Of a stretch of DNA of 22,111 nt, positions 1 to 6,920 are shown in pieces (within the stretch, counting starts at the first letter, position 1; the number at the start of each line of letters is the position of its first letter). The stretch covers positions 1 to 22,111 of the IMG/VR virus record IMGVR_UViG_3300034062_004508. One strand, written 5' to 3'. The notes under the pieces were generated by a model. It had not been told where the DNA came from. It saw only the letters and a program-made list of their open reading frames with translations, and did not search any database. The position numbers and the translations under genes are program-made. This DNA comes from a virus.

Positions 1-1
1 G

Positions 2-967
2 CTCTCGATGGTGGGCAAACCGCTCTCGCGCATGGATTGGAAGCTCCATTTCTTCCCGTGGTATGGGCACCCGTCTTACGATCTTCCCGGCCATGTCCCG
101 CAGTCTGACGAGGTGCTGAAATACGCGGCTGAGATGCAGGAAAAGCACGGCATCAAGATTCCGGCCTCGCGCTGGGCTTGGTATGAGAAGAAGCGCCAGG
201 AGCAGAAAGACGACGTGTGGACGCAGTTTCCGACCATCGCCGAAGAGGCAATCCGCGTGGTCGTGTCCGGCCAAATCTTCCCGCAGGTCGTGACGGTCAA
301 GAGCAAGGGCCGTGTCCGACCGCTGACCGTCGAGGCGAACCGCCCGCTTTGGTCGTTTTGGGACATCGGCAACGACGGCCTCTCTTGCTGGGTGGGCCAA
401 CAGGTCTTTCGTGACATCCTGTGGCATCGGTTCTTTTTCACGACCGGCGCGGGCGCTGTCCGGGCTGCGGAAGTCATTCGCCAGTTTGAGCAGGAGCTAA
501 GCCTTTCGTTCTCGACGCACTTCTTCCCGCATGACGTTGACCATCGCGACACCGGCTCATGTATCACTTACCGCTCGCAGCTCGTCACCGCCGGGGTGCC
601 TAACCACAAGATTATCACGATCCCGATTGCGGGCGACAAGTGGGACGGCATCAACGCCGTGCGTGACCGCATCCCGCGCATGTGGTTTGATCCGGCCTGC
701 GAGAAGCCGCAGATCGACGCTTTCGGTGAAAAGCTGCCTTCTGGCCTCGGATGCCTCACGAACTACCGGACGCAGCCAAAGGCGGCTTCTGGCGCACTAC
801 GGGCACTTCCGCTGCATGACGTGAACTCGCACGGGGCCGACGCTATGGTGACGTTTGGCGCTGCCGATGAACAGGGCTACCTTGTCGGCAACCTGCGGGC
901 CGATGAGACGCCAAGAGCAAAACGGCGCGGAACGGTGGCAGTCGGAGGACTGGCAACGAGCCTATGA
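2..967 (+). CDS. terL: Terminase large subunit, C-terminal nuclease part (5' partial)
   Basis: This is the packaging motor subunit that cuts concatemeric DNA and drives it into the prohead. The reading frame is open from the window edge, so the N-terminal ATPase lies upstream. Counting from the Met at nt 8, WTQFPTIAEEA (71-81) matches the QEYP..EEAF linker between ATPase and nuclease. WDIGND (118-123, D119), FFPHD (172-176, D176) and SHGADAM (274-280, D278) match the three acidic clusters of the RNase H-like terminase nuclease. The stop overlaps the next start as ATGA. The family call rests on motif recognition. The gene sits immediately before the portal region, as usual in podoviruses. Confidence 0.87.
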   Translation, partial: LSMVGKPLSRMDWKLHFFPWYGHPSYDLPGHVPQSDEVLKYAAEMQEKHGIKIPASRWAWYEKKRQEQKDDVWTQFPTIAEEAIRVVVSGQIFPQVVTVKSKGRVRPLTVEANRPLWSFWDIGNDGLSCWVGQQVFRDILWHRFFFTTGAGAVRAAEVIRQFEQELSLSFSTHFFPHDVDHRDTGSCITYRSQLVTAGVPNHKIITIPIAGDKWDGINAVRDRIPRMWFDPACEKPQIDAFGEKLPSGLGCLTNYRTQPKAASGALRALPLHDVNSHGADAMVTFGAADEQGYLVGNLRADETPRAKRRGTVAVGGLATSL

Positions 968-1389
968 ACGTCCAGCAAGCAATCGCCGCTCTCTACGCCT
1001 CGCACTTTGCGGCAGGCCATACCTTCGAGGCCGATCTTGCGGCCCATCTTCGCAACGGCTACGTGTGGGCGTCTCCTACCGCTTTCGTGATGGCTCGCCT
1101 TGTCCGCTCTGACTGGACGTGGGCCGAATGGGGCAACCTGGAGCTTTCCGACCCTGACGGCGATTGTTGGTGCGTGTGGATCGCTGCCGGTGACTTGGCG
1201 GAGTTCTTCCGCGTCTGCCCGCGTGAGACAAAATTCGCTTGCTATTCCAGGCGTGGTTTCCCCCGACTTTGGGAGTTCCGAGAACTCCAAAGACTTTGCT
1301 ATGGGATTCATGCCAAAACCGCAAGCTCCGCCCCCTCCGCCTCCTGCTCCTTTGCCGGTGCGAGAAGATGTCCAACAGGGCACAACTGA
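964..1389 (+). CDS. Small hypothetical phage protein between terL and portal
   Basis: A 141-aa protein of unknown function that starts on a 4-nt ATGA overlap with terL, so translation is probably coupled. It is rich in Trp and aromatic residues. The central part contains DCWCVWIAAGDLAEFF followed by a P...FACYSRRG stretch, a pattern I associate with small proteins next to terminases in podovirus genomes. That association is recollection, not a database match. The last 29 or so residues overlap the next gene in another frame and have a low-complexity Ser/Ala composition, so the functional part probably ends near residue 115. No catalytic motif or membrane segment is visible. Confidence 0.65.
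   Translation: MNVQQAIAALYASHFAAGHTFEADLAAHLRNGYVWASPTAFVMARLVRSDWTWAEWGNLELSDPDGDCWCVWIAAGDLAEFFRVCPRETKFACYSRRGFPRLWEFRELQRLCYGIHAKTASSAPSASCSFAGARRCPTGHN
1267..1292 (+). other. Hairpin just upstream of the nested 66-aa gene
   Basis: The perfect inverted repeat GGAGTTC (1272-1278) and GAACTCC (1282-1288) has a 3-nt CGA loop. It is extended by CTTT/AAAG (1267-1270 with 1289-1292) around a bulged G1271. The hairpin lies inside the preceding coding region and ends 8 nt before the ATG at 1301. It has no T-run, so it is not an intrinsic terminator. It could influence initiation of the next gene; this is inference. Confidence 0.5.
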
Positions 1390-1501
1390 CGCCGCTGCGA
1401 TGGCGAACCGCAGGAAGGGCATTCGCTCAACCATCCTCGGGCAGGCCGCGCAGCCGAAAACCATTCTCGGGCAAGTTCCGCAAGGCCAAAGCATGCAATG
1501 A
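1301..1501 (+). CDS. Small proline-rich phage protein (66 aa)
   Basis: A short protein in a different frame from the gene it overlaps. It begins MGFMPKPQ, continues with a run of prolines (PPPPPPAPLP), then REDVQQ, a basic NRRKGIRSTILGQ segment and a second TILGQ. Small proline-rich proteins ending in a basic RG.S.TILGQ tail occur between terL and portal in many podoviruses; their function is not known to me. The start is ATG 1301, with ATG 1310 as the alternative. The frame is open further upstream to 1100, but that part reads as shadow sequence. The stop overlaps the portal start as ATGA, and the 5' part overlaps the previous gene by 89 nt. Confidence 0.72.
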   Translation: MGFMPKPQAPPPPPPAPLPVREDVQQGTTDAAAMANRRKGIRSTILGQAAQPKTILGQVPQGQSMQ

Positions 1502-3213
1502 CCGACGAACCCAAAGACGCCAAGGCCATGTACTCCGCCCGCGACAAAGCGAAGGCGGAAAAGCTGGTTAAGAAGTTCGAGCGCCTCGAAGGCGACCGCG
1601 CGCCCTTTGATGCGCTTTGGCAGGAAGTGGCCGAGAAGATCAGCCCCCGACATGCTGGCATTACGGTGCAGCGCGTCACGCCAGACAAAGGCGTTGAGGC
1701 TCGCATGTTTGACACGACGGGCAGCGATGCCTTGCAGACAATGGCGGCAGGCCTCATGTCGTGGACGACTTCGGCAAGCGAGGAATGGTTTCAATTCGCC
1801 GCGCCCTCGAACCAACGGGCAACCGATGCCGTCAAGCTGTGGACTCAGGAGGCCTCGCACGTCGCGCAAGAACTGCTCGCGAACTCGAATTACTACACGT
1901 CCCGTCATGAAAACCTTCTGACCAAGTGCGCGCACGGCACAACGGCTATGCTGGCCGAAATGCGCAACGGTCGCCTGCGCTTCGAGTCGTTCCCGATTGG
2001 CACCTACTGCATCGAGGAGAACATTTTCGGCGAGGTGACGGGCTTTTTCCGTCGCCACAAGCTCGCGCCTTCCCGCATTGTCGAACTCATGGGCGAAGAG
2101 GCGCTGACCAAAGACATGCGCGAGGCCTGGGCGGTCGAAAAGAACGGCGGAGCGGGCAAGGAGTTCGATGTCCTTCACGCCATCTACGAGCGCGACCGCG
2201 CCGACATTCCCGAGACGGCGAATCCTGCCGCCTCCATCTTCATGCCCGTGGCGTCGTGCTGGGTCTGCATTGCCTCGAAGCAAATGCTCAAGGAGTCCGG
2301 CTTTGCCTCCATGCCGATCTTTGCGGCCCGTTACCTCAAATGGTCGGCCCTTGGTGCAACCTGTCCTTGGGGCTACTCTCCGGGCATTCTCGCGTTGCCG
2401 GAAGTGAAGCAGAACAACTTCTTGCATGCCATGCTCGACGTGATGGTCGAACGCGCCATCGACCCGCCCATGATGGCACCCGACGAACTCGAAGGGCAGC
2501 TAATCATGACGGCGCGTGGCGTGAACTACGTCAACCAGAACGTCGCTGCGGATCGCTGGCCGCGACCTCTGTATCAGCCTGCCGACCTCAAGACTGCGCA
2601 ATGGATCGTCGAGCAAAAGAAGCTCGCCATTCAGACCAAGTTTCACGTCGAGCTTTTCCAAATGTTCGCGAACCTCGACCGCCAAATGACGGCCCGCGAG
2701 GTCGCAGAACGGGCAGGCGAGCGCCTGACCCTCATCACGCCCGCTTTCTCGCGCGATGCCGTCGAGGAAGTGCAACCGATGATGCAGCATGTTTTTACGC
2801 TGCTCGCCGAATCGGGCCAGCTTCCTCCGCCTCCTGCCGAAGCATTCCTTGGCGGCAATCCGGCCAGCGGTCGCGTTGCCATGCCGAAGGTCGTGCTCCA
2901 AGGTCGGCTTGCGCTGGCAATCCGCATGCAGCGCAACATGGCCGCAAGCCGGACCCTGGAGGAAACGCTGACCATCGCGCAGGCCGTTCCCGGCGTGCTG
3001 GACAACTACGATTTCGACACCATGGAGCGCGCCAAGGCTCTCGCGAACGGCATCCCTGCCGAATGGCTCAAGCCGGAAGATGTCCGCGACGCGCAGCGCC
3101 AACAGGCCGCAGAAGCTCAACAGGCCGCAATGGCCGCCGAGATGGCCGAAAAGGCAGCGGGAACCGTCCAGAAGGTCGGAGGCATCGAACAAGCCCGCGA
3201 ACTCCTTGCATGA
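1498..3213 (+). CDS. Portal protein (head-to-tail connecting protein)
   Basis: This 571-aa protein is the likely dodecameric portal at the capsid vertex, through which DNA enters and leaves and to which the tail attaches. The N-terminal region has the podovirus connector pattern: a basic helix, W.E.AE.ISPRH (about residues 41-53), FDTTGSDALQTMAAGL (71-86), then a WF..A segment near residue 100. The length suits the T7 gp8 and BPP-1 type of connector (Head-tail_con family). The C-terminus (about 523-571) is Ala/Gln-rich and helical, probably the coiled region projecting into the capsid. ATGA overlaps on both sides couple it to its neighbours. Family assignment is by motif reading and gene position. 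Confidence 0.9.
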   Translation: MTDEPKDAKAMYSARDKAKAEKLVKKFERLEGDRAPFDALWQEVAEKISPRHAGITVQRVTPDKGVEARMFDTTGSDALQTMAAGLMSWTTSASEEWFQFAAPSNQRATDAVKLWTQEASHVAQELLANSNYYTSRHENLLTKCAHGTTAMLAEMRNGRLRFESFPIGTYCIEENIFGEVTGFFRRHKLAPSRIVELMGEEALTKDMREAWAVEKNGGAGKEFDVLHAIYERDRADIPETANPAASIFMPVASCWVCIASKQMLKESGFASMPIFAARYLKWSALGATCPWGYSPGILALPEVKQNNFLHAMLDVMVERAIDPPMMAPDELEGQLIMTARGVNYVNQNVAADRWPRPLYQPADLKTAQWIVEQKKLAIQTKFHVELFQMFANLDRQMTAREVAERAGERLTLITPAFSRDAVEEVQPMMQHVFTLLAESGQLPPPPAEAFLGGNPASGRVAMPKVVLQGRLALAIRMQRNMAASRTLEETLTIAQAVPGVLDNYDFDTMERAKALANGIPAEWLKPEDVRDAQRQQAAEAQQAAMAAEMAEKAAGTVQKVGGIEQARELLA

Positions 3214-3506
3214 GCAACGAATTTAGACCCGATTTCTCGAACCACTTTCGACGTGGCAACAAGGACGCCGTTCTCAAGATGGCGGACTTTGCTTCGCAGT
3301 TCGGCCTACAAATGCGGATTCAGCACCTCTTCGAGAAAGAGGGCGTGACAGCCTTCAGGTTTGAGGCCGAAATCATGGGGAAGCGATACGCGGCTGGCGT
3401 CGCTCTCCGGCCTGAGCTTCACAACGAAAAGGATGTCGAGGAACTAGCGGTCGAAATCTGGAGCGAGTTCCGCAACATGGAAATCATGCCCACCATTGCG
3501 CAATGA
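3210..3506 (+). CDS. Small hypothetical phage protein (98 aa)
   Basis: A 98-aa protein of unknown function directly behind the portal. The start ATG 3210 overlaps the portal stop as ATGA, and its own stop overlaps the next start the same way. The sequence (MSNEFRPDFSNHFRRGNKD...) is compact and mixed alpha/beta, with several acidic residues near the C-terminus and no signal peptide or membrane segment. The frame stays open far upstream through the portal gene, but that part is Arg-rich shadow sequence. It is probably a head-assembly or host-takeover accessory, but nothing in the sequence shows which. Confidence 0.72.
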   Translation: MSNEFRPDFSNHFRRGNKDAVLKMADFASQFGLQMRIQHLFEKEGVTAFRFEAEIMGKRYAAGVALRPELHNEKDVEELAVEIWSEFRNMEIMPTIAQ

Positions 3507-3811
3507 CCGAAGAAGAGACGCCACGCCAAAAGGAGCTGCGCGTTATTCGCGGGGCCGCACAATCGCTGTCCAAAAACAAGGATTGGGAGCGAGTCTGGAT
3601 TCACCTGCAAAAACGCTACCCCATCGCCGCGCCAGTTTTTGAAACCGGCCACGAAGGCAACACGCACCGCGCCGCTAAGAAGGACGGCAACCGCGAAGTG
3701 ATGTCTCACATTCTCGCGCTCATGACTTTACCCCTAGACGTTGATTTCGAGATCGACGCCATGGAGTTGAAACCCGCAGAAGCAACAAGCAACACCCACG
3801 CACCCGCATGA
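3503..3811 (+). CDS. Small phage protein, possibly Bbp19-like
   Basis: A 102-aa protein that starts on an ATGA overlap. The central segment reads ERVWIHLQKRYPIAAPVF and then THRAAKKDGNREVMSHIL. This resembles the pattern of Bbp19-family proteins found near the portal in BPP-1-like podoviruses: an R.W.LL helix, a short variable part, then an NEGRR.VG..LL helix. The likeness is weak and from memory. The last 15 or so residues are Ala/Thr-rich and probably disordered. The role of the family is unclear; the position between portal and scaffold fits a morphogenesis accessory. Confidence 0.65.
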   Translation: MTEEETPRQKELRVIRGAAQSLSKNKDWERVWIHLQKRYPIAAPVFETGHEGNTHRAAKKDGNREVMSHILALMTLPLDVDFEIDAMELKPAEATSNTHAPA

Positions 3812-4329
3812 TTACCATTGAAGGAAGCGCCGTTCGTCGCGACGGCCAGCAAATCGCAGAACTGGAGGGCGGCGTTGTCCGCTCTCTCTCGAAACTCCCG
3901 CCCGTCATCATGGGGCAGGTCCGCAAGGCCGCAGGCGCGGACGTGACTTTTGAGGTCATCGAAAGCAAAGCGCCGGAAACGCCTACGCCGATCGACAAGC
4001 CGGAAGCGCCCGAAGCGCCCGAGGTCGAGCAAAGCAAGCTCGGACCTGCCGAGGAAACGGACCTGACGACCATCTACGGCATCACGGTTGCGGCTGACAG
4101 CGGGCTGATTCCCATGTATCCGGCCATGCACGAAGCTCTTGGCAGTCGCACGCCTGCCTTTGTGGCCTGGGCGAAAACGATCCTGAGCGCCGAGGACTTC
4201 GCGCGCGAGTATGCGGGTAAGACACTGCCGACCGTCGAGGAGGTCGAGTTCCAGTTCGGCAAGACCGCCCGCGCAAATGCTCACTTTGAAAAGCTCTCCG
4301 AAAGCGAGCACGGCGGCGAACCCATTTAA
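3808..4329 (+). CDS. Hypothetical protein with Pro/Glu linker (173 aa)
   Basis: I do not recognise this protein. An N-terminal part (1-52) of probable beta strands is followed by a Pro/Glu/Ala linker (about 54-82, containing KPEAPEAPEVE). A C-terminal predicted helical part (about 86-165) contains AFVAWAKTILSAEDFAREY. It looks like two small folded units joined by a flexible tether. The start overlaps the previous stop as ATGA. A 21-nt gap separates it from the scaffold gene, the first break in the chain of overlapping genes. No membrane segment or enzyme motif is seen. Its position suggests a head-assembly role, which is inference only. Confidence 0.7.
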   Translation: MITIEGSAVRRDGQQIAELEGGVVRSLSKLPPVIMGQVRKAAGADVTFEVIESKAPETPTPIDKPEAPEAPEVEQSKLGPAEETDLTTIYGITVAADSGLIPMYPAMHEALGSRTPAFVAWAKTILSAEDFAREYAGKTLPTVEEVEFQFGKTARANAHFEKLSESEHGGEPI

Positions 4330-4350
4330 TCCACACCCAACAGCACCAAC

Positions 4351-5220
4351 ATGAGCACCATACTCGAAGGACAACAGCAGCAGCAAGGCGACGGCCAACA
4401 GCAGCAACAGCAACAGGGGCAGCAACAGCAAAGCCAGCAGAACGGCGGCGGGCTGTCTTTCCACGAACTCATCAACCCGGACGGCACTTTCGCGCAGGGC
4501 TGGACCGAAAAGCTGCCCGAGGCCTTCAAGCCATTCGGGCCAAGCGTCGGGCGCTTCCCTTCCATCACCGACCTCATCGGCGGTTATGCGAATGCCGAAA
4601 AGGCCATTTCGGCCAAGCGCCTCACTCCTCCCGGCGAGAACGCCACGCCTGAGCAGGTCGCCGAATGGCGGAAGCTCGTCGGCGCTCCTGACAAGCCGGA
4701 CGGCTACGGACCCCTAAAGCCTGAAAAGCTGCCAGCGGGCGCGGAGTGGAACGACGAACTGGCGGGCAAGCTCGCGGAAATCGGTCACAAACACCACCTG
4801 CCGAAAGCCGCACTGGCTGACCTTGTGGCGCTCAATCTCTCGGCGCAGGAAGCGGCAGCGCAAAAGAACGGCGCGGACGCGGAGGCCTACGTTGCACAGC
4901 AGACCGAAGCGCTGAAAAAGGAATGGGGCCAAGGCTACGAGGAAAATCTCGCGCAGTCCGTCAAAGCCGCGAAGCTCCTGGGCGTGGACATCACCGACCC
5001 GGAAGTTGGCAGTAATGCGAAGATGATCCGGCTCCTGCATTCGGCCTCGAAGCTCATGCGCGAAGATAAACTTCTCGGCGGCGACGGCGCGCAAGCAACG
5101 CTTCGCGAACAGGCCGACACGATCCGCAAGGGCGACGACTACCAGGGCAAGAACGGCCTTGAAAAGCAGAAGGCCGCGCAGGCGCGCATTGCCGCGCTGC
5201 TTGGCGAAAAATTGTCATGA
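4351..5220 (+). CDS. Capsid scaffolding protein candidate, poly-Gln N-terminus
   Basis: This 289-aa protein lies immediately upstream of the major capsid gene, the standard place for the scaffold that guides prohead assembly and then leaves or is degraded. The N-terminus is almost pure Gln (18 of residues 8-30) and then Gly-rich. The body is highly charged and helical: a TPEQVAEWRKLVGAPDKPDGY segment split by a proline-rich turn (about 96-116), then long Ala/Glu/Lys helices to the end. W.kl.GaPe.pdgY is a pattern I know from scaffold-like proteins of podoviruses. There is no Shine-Dalgarno sequence; the leader reads CCAACAGCACCAAC before the ATG. The stop lies 191 nt before the capsid start. 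Confidence 0.75.
   Translation: MSTILEGQQQQQGDGQQQQQQQGQQQQSQQNGGGLSFHELINPDGTFAQGWTEKLPEAFKPFGPSVGRFPSITDLIGGYANAEKAISAKRLTPPGENATPEQVAEWRKLVGAPDKPDGYGPLKPEKLPAGAEWNDELAGKLAEIGHKHHLPKAALADLVALNLSAQEAAAQKNGADAEAYVAQQTEALKKEWGQGYEENLAQSVKAAKLLGVDITDPEVGSNAKMIRLLHSASKLMREDKLLGGDGAQATLREQADTIRKGDDYQGKNGLEKQKAAQARIAALLGEKLS
4372..4440 (+). repeat. CAG/CAA repeat encoding poly-Gln
   Basis: An imperfect trinucleotide tract of mixed CAG and CAA codons encodes Gln 8-12, 16-22, 24-27 and 29-30 of the scaffold candidate, interrupted by Gly, Asp and Ser. Mixed codons make it less slippage-prone than a pure CAG run, but length variation between related phages would be expected. Confidence 0.9.
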
Positions 5221-5229
5221 TCGACTCTT

Positions 5230-5265
5230 GACAACGCGGCGGGTGTTTCACTCCGTCGCGTTGTC
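5230..5265 (+). promoter_or_regulatory. Strong hairpin in the capsid gene leader
   Basis: GACAACGCGGCG (5230-5241) pairs with CGTCGCGTTGTC (5254-5265) over 12 bp with one G-T wobble. An inner GTG/CAC stem (5243-5245 with 5249-5251) leaves a TTT loop. It starts 10 nt after the scaffold stop. No T-run follows, so it is not a standard intrinsic terminator. An RNA-processing or stabilising element at the 5' side of the capsid message is a reasonable guess. Confidence 0.65.
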
Positions 5266-5297
5266 CAAGCGACCCTTCACACGACAAGAGGGGCAAT

Positions 5298-5329
5298 CGC
5301 GAAGCAAGGCACTGACGGCCCGCTTCGCG
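5298..5329 (+). promoter_or_regulatory. Second hairpin in the capsid gene leader
   Basis: The perfect 8-bp inverted repeat CGCGAAGC (5298-5305) and GCTTCGCG (5322-5329) has an inner GGC/GCC stem (5308-5310 with 5318-5320). It lies 83 nt before the capsid ATG. With the hairpin at 5230-5265 it makes the 191-nt gap between scaffold and capsid genes a structured leader. I see no credible gene or clear promoter in this gap. Confidence 0.55.
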
Positions 5330-5411
5330 CGGGGAACCGAAAGACCGAGCTTGAACGCCAAAGGCACCGGACACGCCAAGGCAATCAACCTCTCATTCTT
5401 TCTTCACCTTT

Positions 5412-6293
5412 ATGGCTGAAATCCCCTCATTCTACAAAACCGAGTTTGCGACCAACTGGGAGCAGGCTTACCAGCAAATGAACTCCCGCATGAAGGGTGC
5501 CGTCACGGCCTCTCCTTTCACCGGGGCGCGCAAGTGGTTCAATGAACTCGACCAAACCGAAATGTCCGAAGTGACGGATCGCAAGGCCGACACTGGCGAC
5601 GGCGACAGTACCGGGTTCAAATACTGGATTTTCCGGCGCAAGTTCCAGTTCGTCAAAAGCTGGGACGAAGACGACGCCGTGCAACTCGGCGAAATCACTC
5701 TCCCGCAGTCTGACGAAATCGTCTCCGCCGCCGCCGCTGAAAACCGCCGCGCCGATGACCTCATCATTGAGGCCATGGACGCAACGCGCTACATCGGCGA
5801 AAACGGCACGGATTCTGACGCCTTCCTTTCGGCGCAGTCCATCGCGGTCAACTACGTGCCTTCCGGCTCGACGGTCGATTCCGGCCTGACGATGGGCAAG
5901 CTCCGCTATGCGAAGCGCCTCTTCGACCTCGCCGAAGTGCCCGAGTCGGAACGCTACCTCGCCTATGGGGCGCGCCAGCTCGACGACGCTCTCGGCATCA
6001 CCGAAGTCACCTCCCGCGACTACAACGACTTCATGGCGTTGAAGGACGGCAAGGTTGACCGCTTCATGGGCTTCACCTGGGTGCCCTCTCAGCGCCTCAG
6101 CGTGGCGAGCAGCGTCCGCAAGGTCGTCGCATGGCACAAGTCCGGCGTCCGCTTCGCTGACCTCGAACGCCACGTTCATATCGACGTGCTTCCGGCCAAG
6201 TCGCACAAGACCCAGCTCCGCGCCGTCAAGCGCATGGGTGCCGTTCGCGCCAAGAACAAAGGCGTCGTTCGCATCTACTGCAACGAACCCTGA
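5412..6293 (+). CDS. Major capsid protein
   Basis: A 293-aa protein that builds the icosahedral shell. Support: position directly after the scaffold candidate; typical length; an N-terminal arm with aromatic and acidic residues (SFYKTEFATNWEQAYQQ); a central part rich in beta strands and acidic turns; a TRDYNDFMAL-like segment (SRDYNDFMALKDGK, about 200-213); then FMGFTWVPSQRL and a basic C-terminus. SRDYN..+.L..G.v..f.Gf.wv.s..L is characteristic of the HK97-fold capsid proteins of many podoviruses. The leader before the ATG is pyrimidine-rich (TCTTCACCTTT) with no Shine-Dalgarno motif. Codons mostly end in G or C, as expected for a highly expressed gene here. A terminator follows. Confidence 0.88.
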   Translation: MAEIPSFYKTEFATNWEQAYQQMNSRMKGAVTASPFTGARKWFNELDQTEMSEVTDRKADTGDGDSTGFKYWIFRRKFQFVKSWDEDDAVQLGEITLPQSDEIVSAAAAENRRADDLIIEAMDATRYIGENGTDSDAFLSAQSIAVNYVPSGSTVDSGLTMGKLRYAKRLFDLAEVPESERYLAYGARQLDDALGITEVTSRDYNDFMALKDGKVDRFMGFTWVPSQRLSVASSVRKVVAWHKSGVRFADLERHVHIDVLPAKSHKTQLRAVKRMGAVRAKNKGVVRIYCNEP

Positions 6294-6302
6294 TGAATCT
6301 CG

Positions 6303-6330
6303 GGGCGCTCCTTTCGGGGAGCGCCCTTTT
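6303..6330 (+). terminator. Intrinsic terminator after the major capsid gene
   Basis: A perfect 9-bp GC-rich stem GGGCGCTCC (6303-6311) and GGAGCGCCC (6318-6326) has a 6-nt loop and is followed directly by TTTT (6327-6330). It begins 10 nt after the capsid stop. The T-run is short, so partial readthrough into the next gene, whose ATG is only 30 nt further on, is likely. Confidence 0.85.
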
Positions 6331-6359
6331 CCTCAAATCTTCACCTCCTTTCTCCTCCT

Positions 6360-6815
6360 ATGGCTACCATCTATTCAGACCTCGCAACGGCCCAAAACTC
6401 GGCCCTTTCCGATCAGTCCAAGTCTCCTTCGCTCCCGGCCTACGGTGGCGACCTCAAGTATCTCGACGTTACGGTTTCCGTCGCGTCGGACATCACGACC
6501 TCTGATGCCATTTATCTGTGCCGCCTTCCCAAAGGCGCGCGGTTGGTGCCGTCTCTCATCTCCGTTGATTACGGCGACCCCGGCGATGCCCTGACGCTCA
6601 AGCTCGGCGATGCCAGCGACGACGACCGCTATATTTCCGGGCTTGCGCTCGGTGGCTCGGCGGGCCGCAAGCTGCTGACCGAGGGCACGGAAGGCGCTGC
6701 TTTCCTGACGCCCTACAAGCTGACGGATGCCGGTTGGCTCATCGCGACTCCTACGACCGTGACGAGTGCCGCCGCGCACACGCAGACGTGGCACATCTTC
6801 TACACGCTCGGTTAA
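6360..6815 (+). CDS. Beta-rich structural protein, candidate capsid decoration protein
   Basis: A 151-aa protein between two terminators, just after the major capsid gene. It is Thr/Ser/Gly-rich with alternating hydrophobic residues (DLKYLDVTVSVASDITTSDA, VTSAAAHTQTWHIFYTLG) and almost no predicted helix, so a beta-sandwich fold is likely. Podoviruses often encode a decoration, stabilisation or head-fibre protein here; that role is inferred from position and fold type only. The start is ATG 6360, preceded by a long pyrimidine tract (TCTTCACCTCCTTTCTCCTCCT) and no Shine-Dalgarno motif. The leader shares TCTTCACCT with the capsid leader. Confidence 0.78.
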   Translation: MATIYSDLATAQNSALSDQSKSPSLPAYGGDLKYLDVTVSVASDITTSDAIYLCRLPKGARLVPSLISVDYGDPGDALTLKLGDASDDDRYISGLALGGSAGRKLLTEGTEGAAFLTPYKLTDAGWLIATPTTVTSAAAHTQTWHIFYTLG

Positions 6816-6865
6816 ACCATTCGCCCTTCGGGTGTGGCGAGGCGCATGCAGTGGCGCACAAAACA

Positions 6866-6909
6866 GCGGGGGCTGTCCTTTCTTGTTGGGGACGGCCCCC
6901 GCATTTTTT
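6866..6909 (+). terminator. Strong intrinsic terminator between head and tail genes
   Basis: A 13-bp stem, GCGGGGGCTGTCC (6866-6878) with GGACGGCCCCCGC (6890-6902), contains one T-G wobble and an 11-nt loop. It is followed by a run of six T (6904-6909). This is the clearest terminator in the window. The next gene starts 12 nt later, so tail genes must depend on readthrough, antitermination or a promoter I cannot see. Confidence 0.92.
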
Positions 6910-6920
6910 GAATACCATCC

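Noticed and set aside
877-2427. Long minus-strand open frame (516 codons) opposite terL and portal
   Set aside because: It is antisense to two well-supported genes, has Arg/His/Gly-rich shadow composition and shows no recognisable motif; GC-rich third positions keep antisense frames open.
1926-3209. Upstream extension of the 98-aa gene through the portal
   Set aside because: The extension is Arg/Pro/His-rich shadow sequence within the portal gene; the ATGA start at 3210 explains the real gene.
4326-4577. Minus-strand Cys-rich frame
   Set aside because: Its poly-Cys runs are simply the antisense reading of the CAG/CAA tract of the scaffold gene.
5228-5233. TTGACA as a -35 box for a capsid promoter
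   Set aside because: No -10-like hexamer is found 16-19 nt downstream, and the bases are part of a hairpin arm.
5427-6206. Minus-strand 259-codon frame opposite the capsid gene
   Set aside because: Val/Gly/Glu-rich shadow of a strongly supported capsid gene, with no independent motif.
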